Source: Zhengitettix transpicula
Taxonomy: Eukaryota; Arthropoda; Insecta; Orthoptera; Tetrigidae
Assembly (NCBI GenBank): GCA_037074705.1
Contig: CM073591.1
Coordinates: 80,148,532-80,212,531, forward strand
Reading direction: 5' to 3'
DNA length: 64,000 bases
Under the pieces are notes generated by a model. It did no database searches. It was given only the letters and a program-made list of their open reading frames with translations, and was not told the DNA's origin. The number at the start of each line of letters is the position of its first letter. The first letter of the stretch is position 1. The translations under genes and the position numbers were made by a program. Positions 26,201 through 37,224 of the stretch are shown piece after piece.

Positions 26201-28107
26201 TGAGCTTGACAGCTTGTAAAGAAATTGTCGTATACTATTAAAAATGCTAAAGAAGTGTATCAAAACTTTTAAAAATAATATAGGAAAATATAATTATTGG
26301 AAATGTTGATAGAACTTAACACAAACTGATTAAGTTCTCTTGTAAACTTAAAAACAATATCAGTCAAGGTAGAAAAAGTTTTGATAATGCACCCCAGAAA
26401 GAAAAACGACTGTACTTGCACGCGACAATTAAATAAGGAGCATACAATTACTTCAAATACTTTGTTCATTTACTGTTAAAGCATTTCGCCGACAAGAATC
26501 TTCTGTGTTATTTAGAGCTTTACAACGGTAGTTAAAAGACACGGTTTGTTTAATGCAGAAAGGACTTCAACATTTAAGGGCGTAGATTCCCCAGGGACGG
26601 ATGATATTGTGCAAATTGGCCGGCTCAACAGCCGTAAAATTAGTTTTATTGGAGCCGGCGCCTTGACGACCACGACGGATAATCTAAAAAATTTGCGTAG
26701 GGCAGACGACGTATTCCTATGGTAATAAATCTGTGAGTCCCTGATCGTTAAGTATCACTGAGGGGCGTAACTTTTCATATATTCCTCTGGAATATTTTCA
26801 ATCAATTTTGAGGACACGGACTTGAAACAGCGACGAAGGGAAAGGACGTACAAATCATTCAGTAAATATGTTTTTGAAGGGACGAATGAATAGACGATCA
26901 AACAATTGAGCTGAATACAATAAGAATAATTAATTACGTCCTCATTGTATTAAACATTTTGCTTGTAATTGTACTAAATCAAATTTAGCAGAGCATGTAG
27001 CAATTCTGGGATTCAAATGCGTGGAAAAGTTGTGATTTGTATATCTATTTAATAAAATTAATATATATCGCAAATAATTATGTTGCAGTAATCTATTAAA
27101 TTAATAAATATTATTTGAAAATTGATCTTTTTTGTTATTATTTATGTTATTTGCTACATTATCAGGTATAACTGACATTAATTAAGCTTAAAACGCTTGA
27201 TATTTCACTTTATAGTCGTAACATTATAGAATCTGAATCTGAATGTTGTAATGATTCAAAACGCAAAAAGCTATAAATTTGATTTGAATTCAATTTGACT
27301 GACGAGGTCGTTTGTATATTTGAAATAAATTATTCGTTGTTAGGACAGAAAGAAAAGTACATGTTATTGACTGAGGGAGTCGCATAAATACTTAGTGATT
27401 GTAACTGTCTGTCCAAGAGCAAGCACGACACACATTTTGAATGACGTAGATTCAGAATTTTATTTTGATGCAATTTGAATAATAATTTTGTTAGTTGTTG
27501 TGAAATTCCATGTAGATTAGAATTAAATTGTCGTTTGGAGATAATCGGCAACGCAATTTGCAGACAGCCTGATTGGACCAGATTGTGGTTATTGCCTTTC
27601 ATTTCTACGCTCCGGAGGCGTCGTCGTTTTCCTAACCTCAACAGAAGTTTTTACGTTTTTTGTAGGATAATGTGATTGAAAAAACTGCCTTATTATATAT
27701 ATATTCTCACTATTTATAGAAATTATAACTAAACAACAGCCATTTTTGAAGTCAGAAAGTATATTTTAATAATAGTATAAAACGACCTTTATAACAGAAA
27801 AAATAAAAAAAAACACATTTAAAATAAGTTAAATTTAAATTTAATGCTGACGGATTAGCGTCTTTTTCTAACGGCAAATAATTAAAAACTGTAGTTGAAC
27901 AACAAACTATAATCACAGATAAAAACAAAGAACTTAAAAGAAATATTCATATAACTTGTTGAAACTTTCAGTGCCATGTATTAGTTCTACGAAGCTTATA
28001 ATGTAATTTTGTTCACACACCCAAGTGATTTGTAATAGTGGATTGTATTCATTGAAAACAGCTAACATAATAACAATGCAGTTATAAGGAAAATATATTT
28101 ATTGAAA
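23215..28107. other. Long AT-rich stretch with one GC-richer island
   Basis: No gene supported. The 86-codon frame at 25169-25429 (plus) is anonymous. A GC-richer island at 26570-26790 includes the short inverted pair GCCGGCT/AGCCG and is not repeated in the window. The region at 27540-27640 is open on both strands, which argues for chance. The remainder is AT-rich. Confidence 0.45.
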
Positions 28108-28152
28108 ATTACACTACGTTTTGTTGCTAATTTTCGACCTCTTCACGAGTGG
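28108..28152 (-). ncRNA. Hammerhead-like PLE tail motif
   Basis: The minus strand reads CTCGTGAAGAGGTCG, AAAATTAG, CAACAAAACGTAGTGTAA. It resembles CTGATGA, stem II (GGTCG/CAACA, imperfect), then a GAAAC-like AAAACG. The GTAGTGT that follows fits the ACGTTGTGT seen after the core in the clearer PLE tails. The core bases are changed, so this would be a dead copy if it is one. Confidence 0.35.
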
Positions 28153-29901
28153 TATTTTACATTACAAAAACACCAAATAAAATAATGAAATTTAAATTTT
28201 TATGAACGATTTTTCAGATGATAAAGAATATAAATTTTGGTGGACTTTAAAATGGCTGTTGTTTATTTACAAACTATCGTAATATTTTATTTGTACTTAT
28301 AACATTATAACCAATTCTTTTCACCGAAAGGCCCACAAGATGACACTTAGAATCAATTTATGTATATTTTAAGCATTGTAAAAAAATAGTTTTCTTCTGT
28401 AAAATAGCAGTGAACAGCGAAATATTTTTTTTTAAAATTCATCAGTTAACTTGGAGCAGCTATGTAATATTTGGGTAGTTCATATTTAAATTTTCTTGCA
28501 TTATTGTGTTTTGGCATGATAAAAATTACCGATATTAAAAATATTAGCTACACTTAAATTAACATAAATAGTCTCGATACAAATGCAACAAACGAAATTT
28601 AAAAGAATTAATTAATGTTGAAAGTTCCTTCGTTTATTTTTTCTACACGTATTATTTATGTGAGATTGAAATGAGTTGCGTTGAAGCTTAACATTTTAAC
28701 ATGCAACGCAAACTTGCGTGTGCACACGACATGACTGTAATTTTCATCGACTTGAATTATTTGCCTGGAATTATCATTAACTTCCTTTATTTTATGGTAT
28801 CAAATAGCCCCCGAACACACTTTGCTACAAGAATTTTTAATTGGGCCATGAAACGAGTTAAGTATAGTCAGAACTTTGAGCGCGTCGACTTTCTAAACGG
28901 CTCAAGATAGTCCTATTATTTTTATATGTGATTTCGTATTCCATTGAGGCATAAACATAGATTTATAAATAATAACTCAATTAATTGATATCATAGAAAA
29001 TTAATTATTGTCCCTGTAAAAATACTTACATGTGAGAATTGCGTATTTTGAAAGTATTATTTTTCAATATTACATTTATAAATTTATAAATACAATAACA
29101 TGCATTATAAAGTGGAAAAATTGATTTAGTAAAATGAAATAAGACCAGCTTTCAAACAAAGTACAGAAATATAGGCTATGAATATTGAATTGAAGGATTT
29201 GGATGGAAAAAGCGGGGTTACCGAATTCGATGCACGGTTCGGTCGATATTTTCCCCTCCGCATCCCTTAACTAAATACGGCATTTGGAATACAATTGGAA
29301 TAAATCAATATAGAGAATATGTGGACTCCATCTTCTCTAAAAATAGTTTTTAAGTTATCAACAGTTTCAATTTTCCGATTCTTGAGAATTAATATTAAAA
29401 TACGGAGATTTAGTTGAATATATGTCATACGGCTGCTCTTAATCGTCCAATTATTGTGATTTATTTGAATTAACCTATGAAAATTAATATCTCGTGGCTT
29501 AACATTATAAGAAAATGATTTTACGTCAATACTTTTAATCATATCCTTTCTGGTTAATTATGGGTAGATGATTATAATTATATCGGAACGTACACTAAAA
29601 AATTACTCGGTTTAATAATGATCAGCCTTAAATATCAACAGAGTTTATTTCAATTTGTGACAGTGTCGTCCACGTTCAGGCCTCTCCCTTTTAATAGCAT
29701 GAGACTGGATATATATACGGGTTTTTAACATCACGAATACTTCGGCAGTCGGAACAAGCCAAATAATTAATTTTTTTGACGAATCTTAATCCAACTTTTC
29801 TGTTAACATTAGAATGTTCTAACAACTAGAACTTTTATAATATTATACTAGGGCATTATTTATGAAACATTTACTGGGTAGTATTTTGTTTTTTAGAAAG
29901 T
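28153..29901. other. AT-rich unique DNA
   Basis: The frames at 28701-28910 and 29267-29542 have no recognised domain and ordinary AT-driven composition. No repeats identified. Confidence 0.5.
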
Positions 29902-31704
29902 ACTAGCTGGGTGCCCTGCGTTGCCCGAGATATCATTAATCTATAACCATCCATAAGACTCCAATTTTGGTTACTTTTGCGCTATTTTTATGTAAAGTTC
30001 CTCGAACCCTATCCCTAAATGTGCTCACCTCCCATGCCGAAGGGGGATAAAGTCATTGACTAAATATATCGGCCGTTTTTACATATTAGAAGATGACCAC
30101 CCCCACAAATATGCGATAATGAAAAAAAATGTATTCCACGCAAAAATCGGTCGATTACATTGTCTGAAAATTTAATCCCCCGCCCAACACCTCCCAAACC
30201 CGTCGCGTTACCCAGGTTGTCACAATTAGATTCAGCGACATTCATAGTCTCGGAATTGATTCGAATCTCGGTTGTTTTTGCGGGATTTTATTTAACGTAC
30301 ATCCACCCCACACTTAAGCTTGCTCCCCTCACAGGGGTTAAATTATACAGAAACAACATCGGTATAAATACTATCAAAGTAATTAACCCCAGGAAATAAT
30401 TATCGCAAATATCGACCGTTTAACATGTTTGAAATTTTTCACCCCCGACCACTCCCGCTTCGGGGACTTAAACGGTCAAGTTTAATGTCATAATTAAACT
30501 CAGTGACAATCCTGATAGTTTCTGGTTTATTTTTATCTAATGCTACTTCCACGCCAACCCTTAAGGGTGCACCCTTCCGAGTCCGAAAGGGGTTGAAATT
30601 ATACACTGAGAACATGTAGGGAAATTTTATTAATATAATTCATCCCGAAATATATTTAATTGACGAAAAAACAACCGGTCAACTCATCCCAACCCAGCCG
30701 ATACCCGCGCGTTGTCCAGATTGTCATAAATAAATTCAGCAACATCTATTACCTTCGATTTGACTCGAATCTCGGTTGTTTTCCCGTTATTTTCAAGGAA
30801 ATTAATTAAACTCAGTGACAATCCCGATAGTTTCTGGTTTCTTTTTATGTAATGCTACTTCACGCCCACCCTTAAGGGTGCACCATTATGAGTCCGAAAG
30901 GGGTTGAAATTATACACAGAGAACATGTAGGGAAATTTTATTAATCTAATTCATCCCTAAATATATTTAATTGACGCAAAAAACAGCCGGTCAACTCATC
31001 CCAACCCAGCCGATACCCGCGCGTTGTCCAGATTGTCATAAATAAATTCAGGGACATCCATGACCTTCGATTTGACTCGAATCTCGGTTGTTTTCCCGTT
31101 ATTTTCAAGGAAATTCCCTCCAGCCCCACCCCTATCATGCCTACAAACAACATAGGTAGAAATACTATCAATGTCAATGGTCCCGGAATTTATTTATTCC
31201 ACTCTAATATCGATGATTTAACATGTTAGAAATTTTCCATCCCATCCATTCCCGCCCCTTGGGGCTAAATGGCCAATTTGATGCTATAATTGAACTGGAT
31301 GACATCCATAACATTGGATTTGACTCCAATCTCGGTTGTATTCGCGTTAGGGGTCCTCTTTCCCCAGGGTGTAGAGGTTGAAAATTATATTCAGATATCA
31401 TCAGTGGAAACACTATAAATATCTTTGACCCCTAAAAATATTTATCCGCCTGAAATATCGACTGTTTTAGCATGTTTAAATTTTTCAACCCCCGTGCATC
31501 CCCGCTTCTGGGGGTGGTAGACATGTCTCACCCCGACAGTGTTTGTTTCCTGGTCGTAAAGAACACGTGTACGAATTTTGGTGAAATTTGCTCTACCGGT
31601 GTAGATTTGTATAACGAACATACAAACATACAAACAAACATACAAATATACAAACATACATACATACATACATACACTCATTTTTATTTATAAGATTAAG
31701 TGTA
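29902..31704 (+). repeat. ACTAGCTGG-type retroelement, subfamily 1, with internal duplication
   Basis: It starts ACTAGCTGGGTGCCCTGCGTTGCCCGAG at 29902 and ends in an (ACAT/ACAA)n run (31619-31677) followed by TTTTTATTTATAAGAT. A fixed 5' motif and a microsatellite 3' tail suggest a non-autonomous relative of a non-LTR retrotransposon; the clade is uncertain. Inside, a block of about 310 bases is repeated in tandem (from 30491 and again from 30801), sharing AAACTCAGTGACAATCC and AGTCCGAAAGGGGTTGAAAT. No reverse transcriptase is encoded. Open frames inside are mirrored on both strands and recur in other copies, so they are not genes. Confidence 0.65.
31619..31677. repeat. ACAT/ACAA microsatellite at element 3' end
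   Basis: Repeats of ACATACAA and ACAT. The same tail ends the copies at 33430 and 42380, so it belongs to the elements and is not an independent satellite. Confidence 0.85.
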
Positions 31705-32054
31705 ATAATTATTTATATTAAGCCCTTTCGTTCTGGTTGAAAAGGGATTATTAATGGATTGATTTATATGGTTTAGGATTTTGAGAACAATTGTTCTAAT
31801 AATGTAGATTACGTGGATAATATTTTCATTGAAGTTGTAGTAAACTAAATTATAAACTACGTTAGCATGTAGAGTTTTTGTTACATGTATTTGTCCGTGA
31901 TTATTTGTTGCTTTATTTCTTCTCAATAATACAACTTCAATTACGGAATAAATGTAAAATTATGTTTATAACAATTAATAATATAAAAACTTTTTAAAAG
32001 AGTATAAAAAGCACTGGTTCTGAAACACTTTTATTTTTGATTAAACGTCGTTAT
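31705..32054. other. AT-rich spacer between two element copies
   Basis: A 350-base spacer with no recognised feature; the frame at 31696-31926 is I- and N-rich chance sequence. Confidence 0.5.
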
Positions 32055-33430
32055 TAATGGAAACAACATAGGATAAAATAGTATGAACAACACCACCCCT
32101 AAATCTGCTACTTTCCCGTGGTGGAAAGGGTTGAATTTTTACTCATATCACATCGGTAGAAACACTATCAATCTAGTTTACCCATAAACACATAACATTT
32201 TGGCAGTTTCAGAATAATAGACAATTCTCACCCCCAGCCCTAAGCAAGCTCACCACTAAAATCTAAAGGGATTTATATTTTCAACAACATCCGTTGAAAT
32301 AGTATTCACGTAATTCTCCTCCAAGAACGCGCAAGAACTGACTATTTATCTTCCCTTCCAACCCCCACCCTTTCGGGTTAAATGGGCAATTAAAAATATT
32401 TATCCGAAGTAAACTCACTGACATCCATAACCTTCGATTTGACTCCAAACTCGGTTGTATTCGCGTTTTTTTTCTGTAAAGCAACTCCACCCCAAACCCT
32501 AAGGGTGCCCTTTTCCCAGGGCGTAGGAGATGAATATTATATTCAGATAACATCGGTAGAAACACAATCAATATCTTTGACCCCGAAAATATTTATCCAA
32601 ATCTAATACCTGCTGTTTTAGCATGTTTAAGTATTTCAACCCCCGTCCACCCCCGCTTCTGGGGTTGGTAGACGCGTCTCACCCCAACAGTGTTTGTTTC
32701 CTGATCGCAAAGAACCCGTGTACGAAATTTGGTGAAATTTGCTCCAGCGGTGTAGATTTGTATTCTCCACCCCAAACGCTAGGGGTGCTCTTTCCCCAGG
32801 GTGTAGAGGTTGAAAATTATATTCAGATATCATCAGTGGAAAGACTATAAATATCTTTGACACCTAAAAATATTTATCCGACTGAAATATCGACTGTTTT
32901 AGCATGTTTAAATATTTCCACCCCCGTCCACCCCCGCTTCTGAGGTTGGTAGACGCGTCTGACCCCAACAGTGTTGTTTTCCTGGTCGCAAAAAACCCGT
33001 GTACGAAATTTGGTGAAATTTGCTCCAGCGGTGTAGATTTGTATTCTCCACCCCAAACGCTAAGGGTGCTCTTTCGCCAGGGTGTAGAGGTTGAAAATTA
33101 TATTCAGATATCATCAGTGGAAAGACTATAAATATCTTTGACCCCTAAAAATATTTATCCGACTGAAATATCGACTGTTTTAGCATGTTTAAATATTTCA
33201 ACCCCCGTGCACCCCCGCTTCTGGGGGTGGTAGACATGTCTCACCCCGACAGTGTTTGTTTCCTGGTCGTAAAGAACACGTGTACGAAATTTGGTGAAAT
33301 TTGCTCTACCGGTGTAGATTTGTATAACGAACATACAAACATACAAACAAACATACAAACAAACATACAAACATACAAACAAACATACAAACATACAAAC
33401 AAACATACATACACTCTTTTTTATTTATAA
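32055..33430 (+). repeat. ACTAGCTGG-type element, 5' truncated, with three-unit 281-bp tandem array
   Basis: It lacks the ACTAGCTGG start and ends with the same (ACAT/ACAA)n plus TTTTTTATTTATAAGAT tail as the upstream copy. From about 32560 to 33430 a 281-base unit is repeated: the motif ATGTTTAA(A/G)TATTTC occurs at 32623, 32904 and 33185, exactly 281 bases apart. The last unit is nearly identical to 31445-31690 in the upstream copy. Parallel short frames on both strands repeat with the same 281-base period and are artefacts of the array. Confidence 0.7.
33325..33414. repeat. ACATACAA microsatellite tail
   Basis: A run of ACATACAAACAA-type units closes the element. It is not a CRISPR array: the unit is short, contiguous and has no spacers. 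Confidence 0.85.
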
Positions 33431-33924
33431 GATAAGATTTCGTAGGAATGAAAACCTTCAGCACAGCCTTCGGTAATATTTATTTCTTCAGTTGGACAGC
33501 CTTTGGCATTCTGTTAAACTGGAATATTTAAAGGGAGTTAAAGATGTTTAAATGAAAAATTTACGACTTTTATTATATATATAAGATAATATTATTATTA
33601 TAAGGGAATTATCGACACCTGTCTTTAAATTACATTTGGAACAATTACAATTGTAAATTACCATTTTGGAATAGAAAAAAAGTATCCAGCCAAATATAAC
33701 GCTGTAAATTGTATCGGAATCATTAGCATATATACAAAAAAATTAAGACTGGCAAAATGTAGTTATATAAACTATGATAGGTATTACTGACATACTTCCT
33801 AATTTTTCTTCAGTTTGATGGCGTCTAACATTGTCATAGTCATTCCAAAATATATGCAAAACATTATTGAATAATACGGTCGATATTACGATCAAGTTGG
33901 TTCCTACGTAACACATCTGTAAAT
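33431..33924. other. AT-rich spacer
   Basis: No open frame or repeat recognised. Confidence 0.5.
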
Positions 33925-34175
33925 ACTAATAATAAGAAAGATAGTCAAATACCGACAAAAGAAGTGATAATATACATACCACACAACGTTTCTGGAAACC
34001 TTGTTCCTTTAGTCAGGTGCTTTTGAGTTTTGTCAACTGATTAGTGCAGTTGTCACTATAGGCTCTTGCGTATTTTCTGCTCCTGAAGAAACGAACAAGG
34101 TTTACAGAAAAGTTGTGTGGTATTTATATTATAACTCCTTTTGTCCAGACTTGGCTATCTTTCTTATTATGAATA
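33925..34175. repeat. Palindromic PLE tail pair (inverted repeats of about 85 bp)
   Basis: The left arm starts AATAAGAAAGATAGTCAAAT and the right arm ends with its near-complement, CTTGGCTATCTTTCTTATT. The arms match over about 85 bases, inward to AACCTTGTTC.TT, around a spacer of about 65 bases that contains GTCAACTGATTAGTGCAG. Each arm reads outward as a PLE tail with a hammerhead-like core: minus 33977-34016 (CTGACTA, GGAAC/GTTTCC, GAAACG, GGTA) and plus 34083-34122 (CTGAAGA, GAAC/GTTTAC, GAAAAG, GGTA). Two PLE tails joined in opposite orientation, or a fold-back transposon that captured the sequence, would both explain it. Confidence 0.7.
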
Positions 34176-34890
34176 TTAATTTCGTTCATTTGTTTTCGTA
34201 TTCTTTACAGGTTTTGTGCAGTTCTAAAATGGGATACGTACACCAGTATCTCACAATATATATATAATAAAAGTAGATGAAAGAAACTAACAAAATTTTT
34301 ATTTTTTATGCATCTTACATAAATATTAGAAATGTACTTAGAAACGCAGTTATAAGAATCGGGTGTTTGGGGTGAATGGAAACAATGGAAATTCCCCGTA
34401 GCAATGATTAACTGAAAGTCTGTACTGAATTATTTGCGGCCCTCATTAAACTGCCTCCCGTGGGACTCTACTCTCACGTGCTGCGTTCCTGTATTCTACT
34501 CAAGCACCGACTGCCTCTTATTGTCCCTCTTTTATTGTTTGAACTGTAGTGTTTTGTTAAAAGCGCCGCCTCATGGTTACCAAAATTGTAGTATCAAGTA
34601 CAATGAGAGAACTTTACAATGGTTACTTTCGAAAACACATATTGTGCCACATTCAGTAAGAAGTAGGTTTTGAAGTATTAAAATAAAGAATATTTCGACT
34701 CTTCTGCGGATTGATTTGCTCAGCTTCTATTTTAAGCGACCAGTAATCATATTCAAGTTCGCTGCTTCCACCGGCGGGCTCTCAGAACTTGAAAATTTGC
34801 CGATCAATGAAAATGTAAATGACAGGAACCCGCTGTATTAACTTAATGTTTTATGAATGAATCCATCCTTTTTACTTAAGACGAACAATG
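34176..34890. other. Unique DNA, partly GC-richer
   Basis: An open frame at 34434-34673 (plus, 79 codons) has no recognised domain. The GC-richer part is at 34430-34600. No repeat match. Confidence 0.45.
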
Positions 34891-35110
34891 GGCTTTTTTT
34901 CTTTCTTTCTCCTTAGCACTACAGCCCAGGGCCGTGTCCTACCAGAACGACTGCCGGACTGTCATCTCACATGACATATTCCGGAGTGGAATCTCCTTCC
35001 AAGATTTCTGACAACGACGAGTGGAAATGTACATGCAGATGCAGGCATTCGAACTTGGGACCTCTGTAATGTGACGCGGTGACGCTGACCGCTACACCAC
35101 AATAGGTGGT
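34891..35110 (-). repeat. tRNA-derived SINE, minus strand
   Basis: Read on the minus strand, the head holds an A box (TGTAGCGGTCAGCG, near 35078-35091) and a B box (AGTTCGAATGCC, near 35047-35058). A tRNA-unrelated body follows and ends in a purine/A-rich tail (GGAGAAAGAAAGAAAAAAAG, near 34891-34910). The head TGGTG.A.GGGTCAGCG is shared with the copy at 58279. The retained pol III boxes do not show present activity. Confidence 0.7.
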
Positions 35111-35294
35111 AGCTCAATTCTATTATATTGGGTTCTGTAGTTCAAGGGTCTGCCGACAAGTGCACTGTTAAAAATATATTCTCGACAAAGATCTTGGGAA
35201 GACATCCACGCACGTCTACAAGATCCAAACTACCTCGGTAGGAAATACATTTAAAATAAATTCGGAAATTAAAAAAAATATATTTGGGTAAGTT

Positions 35295-36108
35295 TTATTT
35301 TGAAAAAAGACCGATTTCTTCTTTTTGACTGGCGTTACAGCCCTTTTGAGCCTTAGCCTTCTTAATGATATCCTTCAATCTAATCCTATCTTGCGCCTCT
35401 ATACACCACGCTTTAACTTTTAATGTTTGTATTTCCTTCAAGGCTCCGTCTAGCCATCTTAACTTGGGCTTTCCTTTTCTTCTATTTCCTTCTACCTTTG
35501 TGAAGGTTAGCTTCTTACATCCTTTTAACGAACCTAACCATTTTTTTATTTTTGAGGTGTGTACAATGTTAGTATTTTTGTATAGCCTGTATAACTCGTC
35601 GTTGTATTTTATTCTCCATATTCCATCAACACAGCTTGGACCATAAATTTTCCTCAGGATCGTCATTTCAAATATCTTCCATTTTTCTTCTTCGGCCTTA
35701 GTAAGTGTCCAACTCTCACACCCATACAGGACTACAGGTTTTATTAGGGTTGGGTATATTTTTATTTTAGTCTGTCTTTTTATCTTTTTGGACGTCATTA
35801 ACTTTTTAAAGCTATAATAGCTTTTATTGTCTTGGTTTATTCTGTGATTAATTTCTATGAAGTTGTATCACTCCTAAGTACTGAAATTTGTTAACTCTTT
35901 CTATGTTAAGATCTTTCAAAGATATATTTCTATTGTTAGAGGTTTCCATGAATTTTGTTTTATTGTAGTTGACTTCTAACCCTATTTGTGTTGTTGCAGA
36001 CTCTAATATTACATAAGCATTTATTATCGTTTTCTCCTGTCTTCCTATTAATACGACATCATCTGCGAATGCTAGTATTTTTCTAGGGCGATGTTGAAAA
36101 GTAGACAA
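35295..36108 (-). pseudogene. Non-LTR retrotransposon reverse transcriptase, C-terminal fragment with frameshift
   Basis: Two minus-strand frames join end to end. The upstream one (36108-35848, 86 codons) carries the RT catalytic box FADDVV (FADD at 36058-36069) followed by a GLEVNYNKTKFME-like stretch. The downstream one (35798-35295, 167 codons) carries LYGCESWTLTK near its residue 24 and ends with a basic GKPKLRWLDG and AQDR segment, typical of the RT thumb and tail of LINE ORF2. A frameshift lies between about 35798 and 35850. The endonuclease and the first RT motifs are missing, so this is a 5'-truncated dead copy. The clade is unclear to me. Confidence 0.85.
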
Positions 36109-36253
36109 AGATCGATTTCAGATTGGAATAAATTACCAGAAGCAGTTTTCCTATTACTTATCTAAGGTTCAGAGTTACTATAAAAAAATGGGAGTGCAGG
36201 GAAACAGTGTAATGGACACAAATTGGACAGAATTTAATTGTATCTCACTATAA

Positions 36254-37157
36254 TGTAATGCCAATTAATTAAGTCATTAATTGTTATTAAATAATTTTAA
36301 TTGTTAGCGAATAAATGAATTTTAGCGGTATTTGAGCGACCAAAAGCGACAATAGCGCTGAGTTCTGTTTATTTGTTGTAGAGCCGAAAGGGCGATTGAG
36401 CGCGCAAAAGTAAAAGGCAGTCTTCAGTCTACAGTCAGCCACGAGAGGAGAGACATTAAAAACAAATCTTCACGAGATACTTAGCAGTTCAATCCAAATC
36501 GATAAATAAATCAGTAAAAGTCTAAAATCTGCAAATCGTGAGTTCCTGTAATTTAGCAGATAGTTGGACAGAGAGATGTTCTAACAACTAGCCAACGGTG
36601 AAGCAAGGGTTGCTTCATTATAAAAAAAATTGAACAATTTCGCGTTGAGGGAAAACGACATCCGATTGCTGACCAATTAGGAGAGGATCATCAGAGTCTC
36701 CTGAGAGCTGAGTACGTGCATTTCGACTTAGTATGTGTAGAATCTGTGAGGAAATTTAGAATCAGTTTAATAAAATTTGCATTACAGTGTACTTTTGAAG
36801 CTACAAAAGAATGCTGGTACCAGTCGGACATTATGTGAGTAACCAAAACTATGATAATAATATTTGTAAACGGTAACTAAAAGGGAAAAGTCAGATTTCG
36901 TTCACTTTTCATTTAGCTTTCTTTCATTTATCGACTTATTGTTTTAGGTACATTTTAAACTGAATTGTTAATCAGCTTATTAAATCATTTTCTCTGTTAA
37001 TTATCAAACCCAGTGAAGGCTCTGAGAGAAGAGATATTAAATTTTGATTGTAATTGTTTTTAATTTTTGGAAGCCACAAATTGATAATAAATTATTTTGT
37101 TTGTTAATTTTTTTATTATCTTTTAATTTAATTAACCTCTTAATTTTGATCATTACA
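36254..37157 (+). repeat. LTR of the TGTAATG family with adjacent primer-binding-site-like motif
   Basis: The ends form the inverted repeat TGTAATG (36254) and CATTACA (37151-37157), giving 904 bases. Four bases downstream is TGGCTACCACAACGTGGGGC (from 37162), which starts with TGG as an LTR primer-binding site does. Internal landmarks: a GAGCGCGCAAAAG box (about 36398), the palindrome CTGGTACCAG (36814-36823), a splice-donor-like GTGAGT (36835-36840), and TATCAAACCCAGTGAAGG (about 37004). What follows 37182 is superfamily sequence, so only a sliver of the internal region, if any, is left. It is probably a 5' LTR whose element was lost. Confidence 0.75.
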
Positions 37158-37161
37158 TAAA

Positions 37162-37181
37162 TGGCTACCACAACGTGGGGC
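37162..37181 (+). other. Primer-binding-site-like sequence after LTR
   Basis: TGGCTACCACAACGTGGGGC. Equivalent motifs sit outside the LTR 3' ends at 11552-11570 and 44061-44080, both on the minus strand. Which tRNA would prime cannot be decided by eye. Confidence 0.55.
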
Positions 37182-37224
37182 AAATAAATTAAACGAATAA
37201 ATAGTTGATTATTACAATATATAA

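Noticed and set aside
33325..33414. CRISPR-like regular repeats
   Set aside because: Contiguous short ACATACAA units without spacers at the end of a eukaryotic retroelement.
31442..33430. Series of near-identical peptides on both strands
   Set aside because: They repeat with the 281-base period of the tandem array and are present on both strands; no start or domain is conserved as expected of a gene.
34434..34673. 79-codon cysteine- and leucine-rich frame as a small secreted protein
   Set aside because: No convincing signal peptide pattern, no conserved cysteine spacing I recognise, and no splice or promoter support.
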